Under the pieces are notes generated by a model that was given only the letters and a program-made list of their open reading frames with translations, ran no database searches and was not told the origin of the DNA. From Gallalistipes aquisgranensis (lineage in GTDB: Bacteria > Bacteroidota > Bacteroidia > Bacteroidales > Rikenellaceae): a DNA stretch of 64,000 nucleotides. Location: NCBI RefSeq assembly GCF_014982715.1, contig NZ_JADCJY010000002.1, positions 603,201 through 667,200 of the forward strand, given 5' to 3'. Within the stretch, counting starts at the first letter, position 1. Every line of letters begins with the position of its first letter. Position numbers and translations under genes: made by a program. Shown one piece after another: positions 24,211 through 32,312 of the stretch.

Positions 24211-26601
24211 ATGAAACGATCGGTTGTTTTCATACGGATACTCGCCTGCCTGTGCGCTCTGCTGCCGGCGCTGACGGCCGGAGCCCAGCGCTATCCGGTG
24301 CGGGGCCGGGTGATCGACAGCCGGACCCGCCAGGGGGTGCCCTATGCCGCCGTCGTCATCGCCGGACAGGAACAGCGGGGCGTTTCGACCGATACGGCGG
24401 GACACTTCACCCTCCCGGGCGTCGCACCCGGTATCTGCCGCTTTTCGGTCTCTTCGCTGGGCTACAAGAGCCTTCTTTCGCCCGAATATATCGTTTCGGC
24501 CAACACGCCTTTCGTCGAGATCGAGCTGGAGCCCGACGTCATGCAGGTCGAAGCCGTTTCCGTGCGGCCGTCTCCCTTCCGCCGGGTGGCCGAAAGTCCC
24601 GTGAGCATGAAGATCATCGGCCTCGGGGAGATCGAGAAGAGCCCCGGTTCGAACCGGGACGTTTCGCGGATCGTACGCTCCTATCCCGGCGTCTCCTTTT
24701 CGCCGGTCGGTTACCGTAACGACCTGATCGTCCGCGGGGGCGGTCCCTCCGAGAACCGCTTCTTCATGGACGGGATCGAGATTCCCAATATCAACCACTT
24801 CGCCACGCAGGGAGCCTCGGGCGGTCCGGTCAGCATCGTCAATGCCGATCTGATCCGCGAGATCAGTTTCTACACGGGCGCGTTTCCGGCCGACAGGGCC
24901 GGGGCGCTGAGCTCCGTGCTCGATTTCCGGCTGCGGGACGGCGATCCCGACCGGCAGACCTTCAAGGCGACCCTCGGGGCTTCCGAGGCGGGCGTCAGCG
25001 GCAGCGGCCACATCGGGGAGAAGACCACCTATCTCTTCTCCCTGCGGCAATCCTATCTCCAGCTGCTGTTCCGGATGCTCGGGCTTCCCTTTCTTCCGAA
25101 CTACATCGACGGGCAGGTCAAGTTCCGGATCCGTCTTTCGGACCGTGACGAACTGCTCCTGCTCGGGCTGGCGGGGATCGACGACATGCGTCTGAATACG
25201 GACGAGAAGGGCGAAGATGCCGAATACCTGCTCAGCTACCTCCCGCGGCTGAAACAGGAGACCTTCACGGTGGGAGCCTCTTACCGCCGTTTTTCCGGGC
25301 GCCACACCCTGACGGTCACCCTGAGCCACAACTATCTGAACAACCGTAACGTCAAGTACCGGAACAACGACGAATCCTCCGAGGATTATCTGACGCTCCG
25401 TTCGAGGGCCGTCGAGCAGAAATCGACCCTGCGGGCCGAGAACCGCTCCTACTTCGGCCGCTGGACCCTGCGCGAAGGGGCGGAGGTGAACTACCTGCAC
25501 TATGCCGACCGCACCCTGCGGCGCCTTTACACACAGCAGGCCGGTGTGGCGGATTACCGCACCCGGCTGGGGATCGTCGGGTGGGGCGCCTTCGCGGGAG
25601 CCGACTACCGTTCGGCCGATGACCGGCTCTCCGTTTCGGGCGGCCTGCGTTTCGACGGGTGCGACTGGTCGGGCCGCACGGCCCGTCTCTGGGAGCGGCT
25701 CTCCCCCCGCCTGTCGTTCTCCTATGCCCTGGGCGGCGGATGGTCCGTGGGAGCCAGCACGGGGCTTTACTATCAGCTGCCGCCGCTCACGGCGTTGGGA
25801 TTCCGGGACGGAGCGGGCGTCCTGGTCAACCGGGATCTCGGTTACATGCGCGTGGCCGGAAGCGCCGCGGGCTTCGACTGGCGGCTGCGCGACCGGCTGG
25901 TCGTTTCCGTCGAAGGATTCTACAAATATTATACGGACATCCCTCTCTCCGTGACGGACGGGATACCCCTCACCTGCAAGGGCAACGACTACGGCACGGT
26001 GGGCGACGAGCCGCTCGTCTCCTCGGCCGAGGGGCGCGCCTACGGCGTGGAGGCGATGGTCCGCTGGCGAATCCCCGGGAAGATCAGTCTGGTGGGTTCG
26101 GCGACCCTCTACCGGAGCGAGTTCCGCCGCGACCGCCGGGCGGAGTACATTCCCTCGGCGTGGGACAGCCGTTTCGTCGTCAACCTGAGCGGTACCTACG
26201 ACCTGCCCCGTGCATGGAGCGTGGGGGCCAAACTGAGTGCTGTGGGCCGGGCACCCTACACGCCCTACGACGTCGAAAAATCGTCGCTGAAAGAGGCCTG
26301 GGACGCTTCGGGGCGCCCGTACTACGACTACTCGCAGTACAACCGCGGCCGGCTCGACGCTTTCGCCCAACTGGACGTGCGGGTGGACAAGACCTTCTAT
26401 TTCCGTCGCTGTATGCTGGGTGTCTACCTCGACCTGCAGAACGTCACGGGCAGCAAGCTCCGCCAGCCGGATGTGCTGATGAGTACGGGCGTCGTGGAGA
26501 ATCCCTCCGCTCCGGTTTCGGAGCAGCGCTACCGGATGAAGTATATCGGGCAGGTCAGCGGCTCGCTGGTGCCGGCCGTCGGCCTCACCGTGGAGTTCTG
26601 A
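24211..26601 (+). CDS. TonB-dependent outer-membrane receptor with N-terminal regulatory-like domain
   Basis: The 796-residue protein has a signal peptide (MKRSVVFIRILACLCALLPA), a carboxypeptidase-regulatory-like domain (YPVRGRVIDSRTRQGVPYAA to about 115), a plug (RDVSRIVRSYPGVSF, LIVRGGGPSENRFFMDGIE, PNINHFATQG) and a beta barrel ending VGLTVEF. It is not of the SusC type, because the SusC-specific plug motifs are missing and no susD follows. The start at 24211 gives the signal peptide; longer in-frame readings overlap the upstream gene. It lies just before a cobalamin-riboswitch-controlled transporter operon and may feed corrinoid to it, but it is itself upstream of the riboswitch, so its substrate remains open. 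Confidence 0.88.
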   Translation: MKRSVVFIRILACLCALLPALTAGAQRYPVRGRVIDSRTRQGVPYAAVVIAGQEQRGVSTDTAGHFTLPGVAPGICRFSVSSLGYKSLLSPEYIVSANTPFVEIELEPDVMQVEAVSVRPSPFRRVAESPVSMKIIGLGEIEKSPGSNRDVSRIVRSYPGVSFSPVGYRNDLIVRGGGPSENRFFMDGIEIPNINHFATQGASGGPVSIVNADLIREISFYTGAFPADRAGALSSVLDFRLRDGDPDRQTFKATLGASEAGVSGSGHIGEKTTYLFSLRQSYLQLLFRMLGLPFLPNYIDGQVKFRIRLSDRDELLLLGLAGIDDMRLNTDEKGEDAEYLLSYLPRLKQETFTVGASYRRFSGRHTLTVTLSHNYLNNRNVKYRNNDESSEDYLTLRSRAVEQKSTLRAENRSYFGRWTLREGAEVNYLHYADRTLRRLYTQQAGVADYRTRLGIVGWGAFAGADYRSADDRLSVSGGLRFDGCDWSGRTARLWERLSPRLSFSYALGGGWSVGASTGLYYQLPPLTALGFRDGAGVLVNRDLGYMRVAGSAAGFDWRLRDRLVVSVEGFYKYYTDIPLSVTDGIPLTCKGNDYGTVGDEPLVSSAEGRAYGVEAMVRWRIPGKISLVGSATLYRSEFRRDRRAEYIPSAWDSRFVVNLSGTYDLPRAWSVGAKLSAVGRAPYTPYDVEKSSLKEAWDASGRPYYDYSQYNRGRLDAFAQLDVRVDKTFYFRRCMLGVYLDLQNVTGSKLRQPDVLMSTGVVENPSAPVSEQRYRMKYIGQVSGSLVPAVGLTVEF

Positions 26602-26720
26602 CGTCCTGCCGCCGGATTCCGGGACGTGCGGCAGGCTTGTCCCGTTCCTGACAGGAGCGCCCCGGTGCGGCTTCTTCGCTTCGGATGCGGTTCGGGTGAG
26701 GGTATTTCCAAACAAAACAT

Positions 26721-26728
26721 TACCTTTG
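26721..26728 (+). promoter_or_regulatory. -7 box of the cobalamin-uptake operon
   Basis: TACCTTTG is a perfect -7 element immediately before the riboswitch aptamer, giving a transcript that begins near 26733. A TTTG at the usual -33 distance is not evident. Confidence 0.6.
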
Positions 26729-26730
26729 TA

Positions 26731-26925
26731 CGGGCGATGGTTCGCAGGCCGCCTCCGTGGGAGGACGGCCCGATGAAAAGGGAACGCCGTGAAAGTCGGC
26801 GACAGTTTCCGCTGCTGTGAGTTCCTGCCTGCACAGGGCACCGTTCGTCCCGGCATTCTTTGCCACTGATCGAGATCGGGAAGGCGCCGGGACGGGAACG
26901 AGTCAGAAGACCTGCCATGCGTCCT
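26731..26925 (+). promoter_or_regulatory. Cobalamin riboswitch
   Basis: The aptamer core is recognisable: GATGAAAAGGGAACGCCGTG (26772-26791), the GTCGGCGACAGTTTCCGC segment, GCTGCTGTGA (26811-26820), GCCACTG in the middle arm (about 26869), and the B12 box AGTCAGAAGACCTGCCAT at 26901-26918. It senses adenosyl- or methylcobalamin and represses the downstream genes. The region 26926-27024 can form a CGGAAG/CTTCCG stem (26943-26948 with 26999-27004) but has no U-run, so control of translation is more likely than termination. The first frame behind it is a cobQ remnant, then the BtuFCD-type genes. Confidence 0.93.
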
Positions 26926-27024
26926 TGTTTCGGTTTGTGCCTCGGAAGAAAGGCGGAATGAATCGGGCTCGCGGTCGAATCCTCTCCTTGTGTCTTCGCT
27001 TCCGGACGAAATGAGCGTGGAGAT

Positions 27025-27183
27025 ATGGGAAAATTGCATCCGGTCATGTTTGCGGGTACGGGCAGCGATGTCGGTGGGGGCGTGCTTGCCGCCGCCTTCT
27101 GCCGTATATTCCGGCCGGCCGCTCACGTGCGGGCCCATGCCGATGTGGAAAAACCGTATGGAATATCGACTTCGAACGAATAA
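27025..27183 (+). pseudogene. cobQ: Truncated cobyric acid synthase (cobQ) remnant, 52 codons
   Basis: The frame encodes MGKLHPVMFAGTGSDVGGGV followed by LAAAFCRIFRPAAHVRAHAD and ends in a stop. Its first 30 residues match the strictly conserved start of CobQ (KLHPVMFxGTGSDVGKSxxAAAFCRIF), while the rest diverges, and an intact enzyme has roughly 500 residues. The P-loop lysine and serine (GKS) have become GG, so even this part could not bind ATP normally. It sits directly behind the cobalamin riboswitch with a GGAG before its ATG and ends 11 bp before btuF. This points to a deletion that removed most of cobQ from a riboswitch-controlled operon. It might persist as a short translated leader. 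Confidence 0.85.
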
Positions 27184-27194
27184 ATTTCCGGCAA

Positions 27195-28322
27195 ATGAAA
27201 AAGATACTTTTTTGTCTGTTGCTCGTTGCGGTCTCGCTGGCTTCCTGCCGTCCGGGCCGGACTTCCGGCGTGCGGGAGGGCGGGACGGCCGACAGCGTGC
27301 GGTATGCCCGGGGATTCAGGATCGAACCCCGCGACGGATATACCTGTGTCGAGATCGCTAATCCGTGGGATACGGGAAAGGTGCTCCACCGCTACGTGCT
27401 GGTGCCTTCGGACCGTCCTCTGCCCGCCTCCCTGCCCGCGGGGACGCTGATCCGCACCCCTCTGCGGCGCGTGGTGGTCTATACTTCGGTGCATTGCAGC
27501 CTGATGGACGTGCTGGGCGTGCATGAAGAGGTGGCGGGCGTGTGCGGCTCGCGCTACATGGATGTCGGCTTCGTGAAGGAGGGGCTGGCCGGGGGCCGGA
27601 TCGCCGACCTCGGGGAGTCGGTCCAGCCCGACATGGAGAAGATGATCGAGATCGCGCCCGATGCCGTCTTCACCTCGCCCATCGACGACCAGGCGGGGTA
27701 TGGGCGGCTGGAGAAGATCGGCGTGCCCATCGTCGAGTGCGTGGACTACATGGAGACCCATCCGCTGGGGCGGTCCGAGTGGGTGAAACTGTTCGGGCTC
27801 CTGTTCGGGCGGGAGGCGGAGGCCGACTCCCTGTTCCGGAGCACGGCGGAGGCCTACGACCGGACGAAGCGGCTCGCCGACAGCGTGAAGACCCGGCCGA
27901 CCCTGCTGGCCGAGTACCGGATGGGACCTGCATGGTACGTGCCGGGCGGGCGGAGCTACATGGCGGCGATCTACCGCGACGCCGGGGCCGACTATCTCTG
28001 GGACGATACGTCCGACACGGGCTCCGTGCCCCTCTCCTTCGAGCACGTGCTCGAACGGGCCGCCGGGGCCGACGTCTGGGTGATGAAGTACAACCGGTCG
28101 GAGGATATGACCTATGCCGATCTGAAGGCCGACTACGCGGGCTATGCGCTTTTCGACGCTTTCCGGAACAAGTCGGTTTTCGCCTGCAACACGGGCCGCA
28201 CCACCTATTACGAGGACCTGACGGTCCATCCGGACTATATTCTGAAAGACCTGGTGTGGGTGCTGCATCCGGAACTGCTGCCGGACTACACGCCCCGTTA
28301 TTTTGCCCGGATGCGGGACTGA
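27195..28322 (+). CDS. btuF: Cobalamin ABC transporter substrate-binding lipoprotein
   Basis: The 375-residue protein has a lipobox LASC in MKKILFCLLLVAVSLASCRP, so it is anchored in the periplasm-facing or outer membrane. It has the two-lobed class III binding-protein fold of BtuF/FecB proteins: RVVVYTSVHCSLMDVLGVHE, GESVQPDMEKMIEIAPDAVF, then the backbone helix VKLFGLLFGREAEADSLF and HPELLPDYTPRYFARM at the end. It is followed 3 bp later by the permease gene and lies under a cobalamin riboswitch, so corrinoid is the probable ligand. Confidence 0.9.
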   Translation: MKKILFCLLLVAVSLASCRPGRTSGVREGGTADSVRYARGFRIEPRDGYTCVEIANPWDTGKVLHRYVLVPSDRPLPASLPAGTLIRTPLRRVVVYTSVHCSLMDVLGVHEEVAGVCGSRYMDVGFVKEGLAGGRIADLGESVQPDMEKMIEIAPDAVFTSPIDDQAGYGRLEKIGVPIVECVDYMETHPLGRSEWVKLFGLLFGREAEADSLFRSTAEAYDRTKRLADSVKTRPTLLAEYRMGPAWYVPGGRSYMAAIYRDAGADYLWDDTSDTGSVPLSFEHVLERAAGADVWVMKYNRSEDMTYADLKADYAGYALFDAFRNKSVFACNTGRTTYYEDLTVHPDYILKDLVWVLHPELLPDYTPRYFARMRD

Positions 28323-28325
28323 GGC

Positions 28326-29369
28326 ATGGGAGCGAACCGTTCATCCGCACTGTTTTTCGCCGGTCTGGGCGCCGGCATCGTGCTCCTGTTTCTGGCCAAC
28401 CTCTTCTGGGGGTCGGTCGGAATCCCCGCCGAGGGGGTCGTCCGCGCGCTGCTGGGCGGCTCGTCCGGCCGCGAGACGTGGGACTACATCGTCCTGCAGT
28501 CCCGGCTGCCGCAGGCGGTCACGGCCGTGCTGGCCGGGGCGGCCCTGGCCGTGTCGGGTCTGATGCTTCAGACGGTCTTCAACAATCCGTTGGCCGGACC
28601 CTCGATCCTCGGCATCAACGCCGGGGCGAGCCTGGGCGTGGCCGTGGTCCTGCTGCTGACGGGGGGGACTCTCGGAGGCTCCTTCTCCGGGACGCCGCTG
28701 GGCGGTTACCTGGCCGTGGTGGCGGGCGCCTTCGCCGGGGCTTCGCTGGTACTGGCCGTCATCATCTTCTTCTCGACGCTGGTGCGCAGCAACGTCATGC
28801 TGCTCATCATCGGGCTGATGGTGGGGTATATCACCTCCTCGCTGATCTCCCTGCTCAACTTTTTCGCTTCGGCCGAGGGCGTGTTTTCCTACACGATGTG
28901 GGGCATGGGCGACTTCTCGGGGGTCTCCCCGGAACAGATGCCCTATTTCGGGGGCCCGGTTGCGGCGGGGCTGGCCGTCTCCCTGCTGCTGGTCAAGCCG
29001 ATGAACGCCCTGCTGCTCGGGGAGCGCTATGCGGAGAACCTCGGCGTCCGCGTGCGCCGGGTGCGTATCTGGATGCTGGCGGCGACGGGCCTCATGACCG
29101 CCGTGACCACGGCTTTCTGCGGTCCGGTCTCCTTCATCGGACTGGCCGTGCCGCACATGGCCCGGCTGCTGCTCGGATCGTCCAACCACACGATCCTTCT
29201 GCCGGTCACCCTGCTGCTCGGGGCCGCCGTGGCCCTCTTCTGCAACCTGTGCTGCACGCTGCCCGGCGGGTCGTCGGTCCTGCCGCTGAACGTGATTACC
29301 CCCGTGCTCGGCGTGCCCGTCATCCTCTATGTGATCGTCAACCAGAAGCGAATCCAATATTTCAACTGA
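28326..29369 (+). CDS. btuC: FecCD/BtuC-family ABC transporter permease
   Basis: The 347-residue inner-membrane protein has about ten hydrophobic segments and FecCD-family motifs: LPQAVTAVLAGAALAVSGLM, TVFNNPLAGPSILGINAGAS, and VSFIGLAVPHMARLLLGSSN. It forms the membrane channel for the substrate delivered by the upstream binding protein and driven by the ATPase encoded 1 bp downstream. The riboswitch in front of the operon makes cobalamin the most likely cargo rather than iron-siderophore or heme, which use the same family. Confidence 0.93.
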   Translation: MGANRSSALFFAGLGAGIVLLFLANLFWGSVGIPAEGVVRALLGGSSGRETWDYIVLQSRLPQAVTAVLAGAALAVSGLMLQTVFNNPLAGPSILGINAGASLGVAVVLLLTGGTLGGSFSGTPLGGYLAVVAGAFAGASLVLAVIIFFSTLVRSNVMLLIIGLMVGYITSSLISLLNFFASAEGVFSYTMWGMGDFSGVSPEQMPYFGGPVAAGLAVSLLLVKPMNALLLGERYAENLGVRVRRVRIWMLAATGLMTAVTTAFCGPVSFIGLAVPHMARLLLGSSNHTILLPVTLLLGAAVALFCNLCCTLPGGSSVLPLNVITPVLGVPVILYVIVNQKRIQYFN

Positions 29370-29370
29370 T

Positions 29371-30390
29371 ATGGAACAGTGTGTTTTCTCGGCGGAAGGG
29401 CTTGCCATCGGATACGACCGGGGTACGAAGCGGGAGAGAAGGCTCTATGACGGCCTCCGTTTCGGCCTGCGGCGCGGGACGCTGACCTGCCTCATCGGGC
29501 CGAACGGGGCGGGGAAATCGACGCTGCTCCGCACGCTGACCGGTTCGCAGCCCGCCCTTTCGGGGACGCTGCAGCTGGAGGGCCGTCCCCTGTCCGCCTA
29601 TTCCCGTGCGGAGCTTTCGCGGACGATCGGGCTGGTGCTGACCGACAGGACCCATGCCGGGGGGCTGCGGGTGCGGGAGGTGATCGCTCTGGGCCGTTAC
29701 CCCCATTCGGGATTCTTCGGGAGGCTTTCGGCCGGAGACCGCCGGGCCGTGGACGAGGCCCTCGTGCAGGCCGGCGTCGCACACAAGGCGGAGAGCTACA
29801 TGGCCGAGCTTTCGGACGGAGAACGCCAGAAGGTGATGATCGCCAAGGCGCTGGCGCAGGAGTGTCCCGTGGTGGTGCTGGACGAGCCGACCGCCTTTCT
29901 GGACGTGGCCAGCCGGATCGAGGTCATGCACCTGCTGCACGATCTGGCGCGGAGCGGCCGGACGATCCTGCTCTCGACCCACGACATCGACCAGGCCCTC
30001 CTGCTGGCCGACCGTCTGTGGCTGCTCTCCCCTTCGGCCGGCATGGCGTGCGGAACCACGGAGGACATCGTCCTGCGCGGCGAGGTGGGTCGTTTTTTCG
30101 ACGGCGGCGACATCGCGTTCGATACGGTTCGCGGAAAATTCCTGCTCCATGTCCGGCCGTGCGGCGAGATTCGCCTCGAAGCCGAGGGGGCGTTGCGCTA
30201 CTGGACGGAGAACCTGTTGTCCCGCAACGGATTCGGTGTTTCCCGGGACTCCTCCGTCCGTTGCCGCATCCGGGCGCTCTCTCCCTCCGAACTGGAACTG
30301 TCGGATACAGCGACCGGCCATGTGCGGCGCTTCGCCTCGTTCGAGGAATTGGAGCGTTGTCTGCGGGAGCTCTCCGGTCCGCAGGGATAG
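29371..30390 (+). CDS. btuD: ABC transporter ATP-binding protein (BtuD/FecE type)
   Basis: This 339-residue ATPase contains a Walker A motif GPNGAGKST, a Q-loop region, the signature LSDGERQKVMIAKAL, Walker B VVVLDEPT and the switch histidine in LSTHDIDQAL. An extra C-terminal domain of about 80 residues (FLLHVRPCGEIRLEAEGALR onward) follows the nucleotide-binding domain and may be regulatory. The gene is tightly linked to the permease and binding-protein genes. It converges with the Dph6-like gene, whose stop is 12 bp away. Confidence 0.92.
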   Translation: MEQCVFSAEGLAIGYDRGTKRERRLYDGLRFGLRRGTLTCLIGPNGAGKSTLLRTLTGSQPALSGTLQLEGRPLSAYSRAELSRTIGLVLTDRTHAGGLRVREVIALGRYPHSGFFGRLSAGDRRAVDEALVQAGVAHKAESYMAELSDGERQKVMIAKALAQECPVVVLDEPTAFLDVASRIEVMHLLHDLARSGRTILLSTHDIDQALLLADRLWLLSPSAGMACGTTEDIVLRGEVGRFFDGGDIAFDTVRGKFLLHVRPCGEIRLEAEGALRYWTENLLSRNGFGVSRDSSVRCRIRALSPSELELSDTATGHVRRFASFEELERCLRELSGPQG

Positions 30391-30402
30391 GGGCTGCGCC
30401 TC

Positions 30403-31125
30403 CTATTCCGGCGCCTGCAGGTCGGCGAAACAGTAGGTGTACACCTTCTCCGTGCCGTCCTCGAGCCGGACGGGATAGCTCGCCCGCATCGGTTTCCCGA
30501 GCCGGTAGGCCACGGGGGTGCGGAACATGCCTCCGGCGTAGCAGAACGTGTGGTACTCCCCGTTTTCCCCGCAGACGTCCGCTTCCGGAGGCAGGTCGCG
30601 GACGAATCCCGCGTCGATGTGCCGCCCCAGGAACCGTTCGTCCAGTATCTCCGCCGTGGTCGTCACGACGATCGTGCGCAGTCCCGAGGCGAGGAACTCC
30701 TCCATGATCTCCCCGGTGCTCCTGTCCCACAGGGGCTCCACCACTTCGATGCCGTAGGGGGCGAGCTGCCGCTCCCGGTAGGTGCGGACGTCGTGCAGGA
30801 AGATGTCGCCGAAGATGAAGTGCCGGACCCCCTCCCCGACGAAATGCCGCACGGCTTCCGACATGGCCGACTCGTAGTCTTCCATATTGCCTTTCGGGGT
30901 CAGGCCGACCACGTGTAGCGGCAGCCCGATGCTCTCCGCCTGCCGCCGGAGCAGGGCGAGCGGAATGCCGTGCATGGACGAACGGTGCGTGTCGCGGTTG
31001 ACGGTCGTCAGCAGCGAGACCACCTCGAACTCCCCTTCCTGCAGCACCTTGTACAATGCCAGTGCGGAGTCCTTTCCCCCGCTCCAGTTGAATACGGCTT
31101 TTTTCCGCGTTACGCTCTGTTCCAT
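30403..31125 (-). CDS. Dph6-like adenine-nucleotide alpha-hydrolase (diphthine-ammonia ligase family)
   Basis: The 240-residue protein has the PP-loop SGGKDSALALYKVLQEGEF near the N-terminus and the Dph6 block FIFGDIFLHDVRTYRERQLA, with PLWDRSTGEIMEEFLASGLR after it. In eukaryotes and archaea this family completes diphthamide on EF-2, which bacteria lack, so the bacterial protein must do something else. The gene starts inside the DUF2284 gene (16-bp overlap) and lies between the corrinoid transporter and the adenosyltransferase. That position suggests a role in corrinoid remodelling or amidation. The start at 31125 (MEQSVTRKKAVFNWSGGKDS) is chosen because it places the PP-loop at the N-terminus. 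Confidence 0.85.
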   Translation of the reverse strand: MEQSVTRKKAVFNWSGGKDSALALYKVLQEGEFEVVSLLTTVNRDTHRSSMHGIPLALLRRQAESIGLPLHVVGLTPKGNMEDYESAMSEAVRHFVGEGVRHFIFGDIFLHDVRTYRERQLAPYGIEVVEPLWDRSTGEIMEEFLASGLRTIVVTTTAEILDERFLGRHIDAGFVRDLPPEADVCGENGEYHTFCYAGGMFRTPVAYRLGKPMRASYPVRLEDGTEKVYTYCFADLQAPE

Positions 31126-31706
31126 GTGATCTCTTCGGGTTTGCGGTCGGAGAACACTCCGCTGACCAGGGTGAAATATTCGGGCAGGAGGCCGTCGCGG
31201 CTCCATTTCAGTTCGATATGCAGCAGCTCCGAAGCCGTGCGGCCGATGTCGAATCCGAACGCCTCGAGCGACGGGCGGATCAGACCGGGATGCCGGCACG
31301 GCAGCCCCTCGCGGCGGGTGCATCCCTCCGTCGGGCACAGATGGCAGGTTCCGGCGAAGAAAGCCCGGCTGCCCGGATCGTTCCGTTCCCATTCCAGCAG
31401 CAGGGGATCGAGCCTCGCCCGTTCCCGGCCGAGCATTTCGCGCCCGATCTCCCGGCAGCGGCCGGCCTCCCGGCAGCGGCGCAGGGCAGGGTCCGGCAGG
31501 ATTCTCGTGCCCACGAGCAGCACGGTGCGGTGACCCGACAGGCAGGCGTCCGCTCCGGGTCCGAACGGCGGACAGGCCCAGCAGGCCCCGTAACGGTCGC
31601 ACTTCCGGCAGTAGGCGATGAACCGTTCGGTGTCGCGGTACCGGGCGATATACTCCTCCGCCGGTATGACGGCGGTCGTGTCCGAACTTTCGTACAGGGG
31701 GATCAT
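31110..31706 (-). CDS. DUF2284 metal-binding protein
   Basis: A cysteine-rich 198-residue protein: FIAYCRKCDRYGACWACPPF near the N-terminus and TCHLCPTEGCTRREGLPCRH in the centre. This is the pattern of DUF2284 putative metal/Fe-S-binding proteins. The function is unknown. The gene precedes and overlaps the Dph6-like gene by 16 bp, so the two are translationally coupled. The pair stands in the cobalamin region and may share regulation, though a separate riboswitch is not seen before it. Confidence 0.85.
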   Translation of the reverse strand: MIPLYESSDTTAVIPAEEYIARYRDTERFIAYCRKCDRYGACWACPPFGPGADACLSGHRTVLLVGTRILPDPALRRCREAGRCREIGREMLGRERARLDPLLLEWERNDPGSRAFFAGTCHLCPTEGCTRREGLPCRHPGLIRPSLEAFGFDIGRTASELLHIELKWSRDGLLPEYFTLVSGVFSDRKPEEITWNRA

Positions 31707-31740
31707 CGGTTTCTGATTATGACGGTCCGAAAATATGGCT

Positions 31741-31748
31741 TATTTTTG
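31741..31748 (+). promoter_or_regulatory. Candidate -7 box for the corrinoid adenosyltransferase gene
   Basis: TATTTTTG fits TAnnTTTG and lies 18 bp before the ATG at 31767. No -33 TTTG is present at 19-21 bp; the nearest candidate (TTTCTG, 31710-31715) is too far. Confidence 0.4.
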
Positions 31749-31766
31749 TGAAAAACAATCGTTGCG

Positions 31767-32306
31767 ATGGAAAACAGGGGATACGTCCATATCTATACGG
31801 GCGACGGAAAGGGGAAGACCACGGCCGCTTTCGGGCTGGCCGTGCGAGCGCTCTGCGCCGGGAAAGACGTCTATATCGGCCAGTTCGTCAAGAGCATGAA
31901 GTACGGCGAGACGCGTATCGAAGAGCTTTTCGGCCGTGCCGGGAAAGGGTACGGCCGCGTGCGGATCGAACAACTGGGCCGCGGATGTTTCCTCGGCCGC
32001 CATCCCGATCCGGCCGACGTGCAGTCGGCCCGGGAAGGGTTGGCCCGATGCGCGGAGGCGGCTTCCGGAGGCCGTTACGGCGTGGTGGTCCTCGACGAAC
32101 TGAACATCGCCCTGCACTACGGCCTGCTGGCCGTGGACGAAGTGTCGGAACTGCTCGACCGGCGGGCTCCGGCCACGGAGATCGTCATCACCGGGCGCTA
32201 CGCCCCGCAGGCGCTCATCGACCGGGCCGACCTGGTGACCGAGATGCGCGAGGTGCGGCACTATTACTCGGCCGGCGTCCTGTCGCGCGAGGGAATCGAC
32301 CGGTAA
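31767..32306 (+). CDS. cobO: Cob(I)yrinic acid a,c-diamide adenosyltransferase
   Basis: The 179-residue protein is of CobA/CobO/BtuR type, which transfers the adenosyl group of ATP to the cobalt of reduced corrinoids. It has the P-loop TGDGKGKTTAAFGLA at residues about 11-25, the IGQFVKS strand, and VVVLDELNIALHYGLL with the metal-binding Asp-Glu. The C-terminus ITGRYAPQALIDRADLVTEM matches the family. It allows corrinoid imported by the neighbouring BtuFCD-type system to become coenzyme B12. Its stop is only 6 bp from the stop of the convergent gntP gene. Confidence 0.95.
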   Translation: MENRGYVHIYTGDGKGKTTAAFGLAVRALCAGKDVYIGQFVKSMKYGETRIEELFGRAGKGYGRVRIEQLGRGCFLGRHPDPADVQSAREGLARCAEAASGGRYGVVVLDELNIALHYGLLAVDEVSELLDRRAPATEIVITGRYAPQALIDRADLVTEMREVRHYYSAGVLSREGIDR

Positions 32307-32312
32307 CGCTCC

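Noticed and set aside
23971..27138. Open frame of about 1055 codons on the minus strand opposite the TonB receptor, riboswitch and cobQ remnant
   Set aside because: It is low-complexity Arg/Pro/Gly/His-rich antisense sequence running through a structured RNA; the plus-strand features explain the region.
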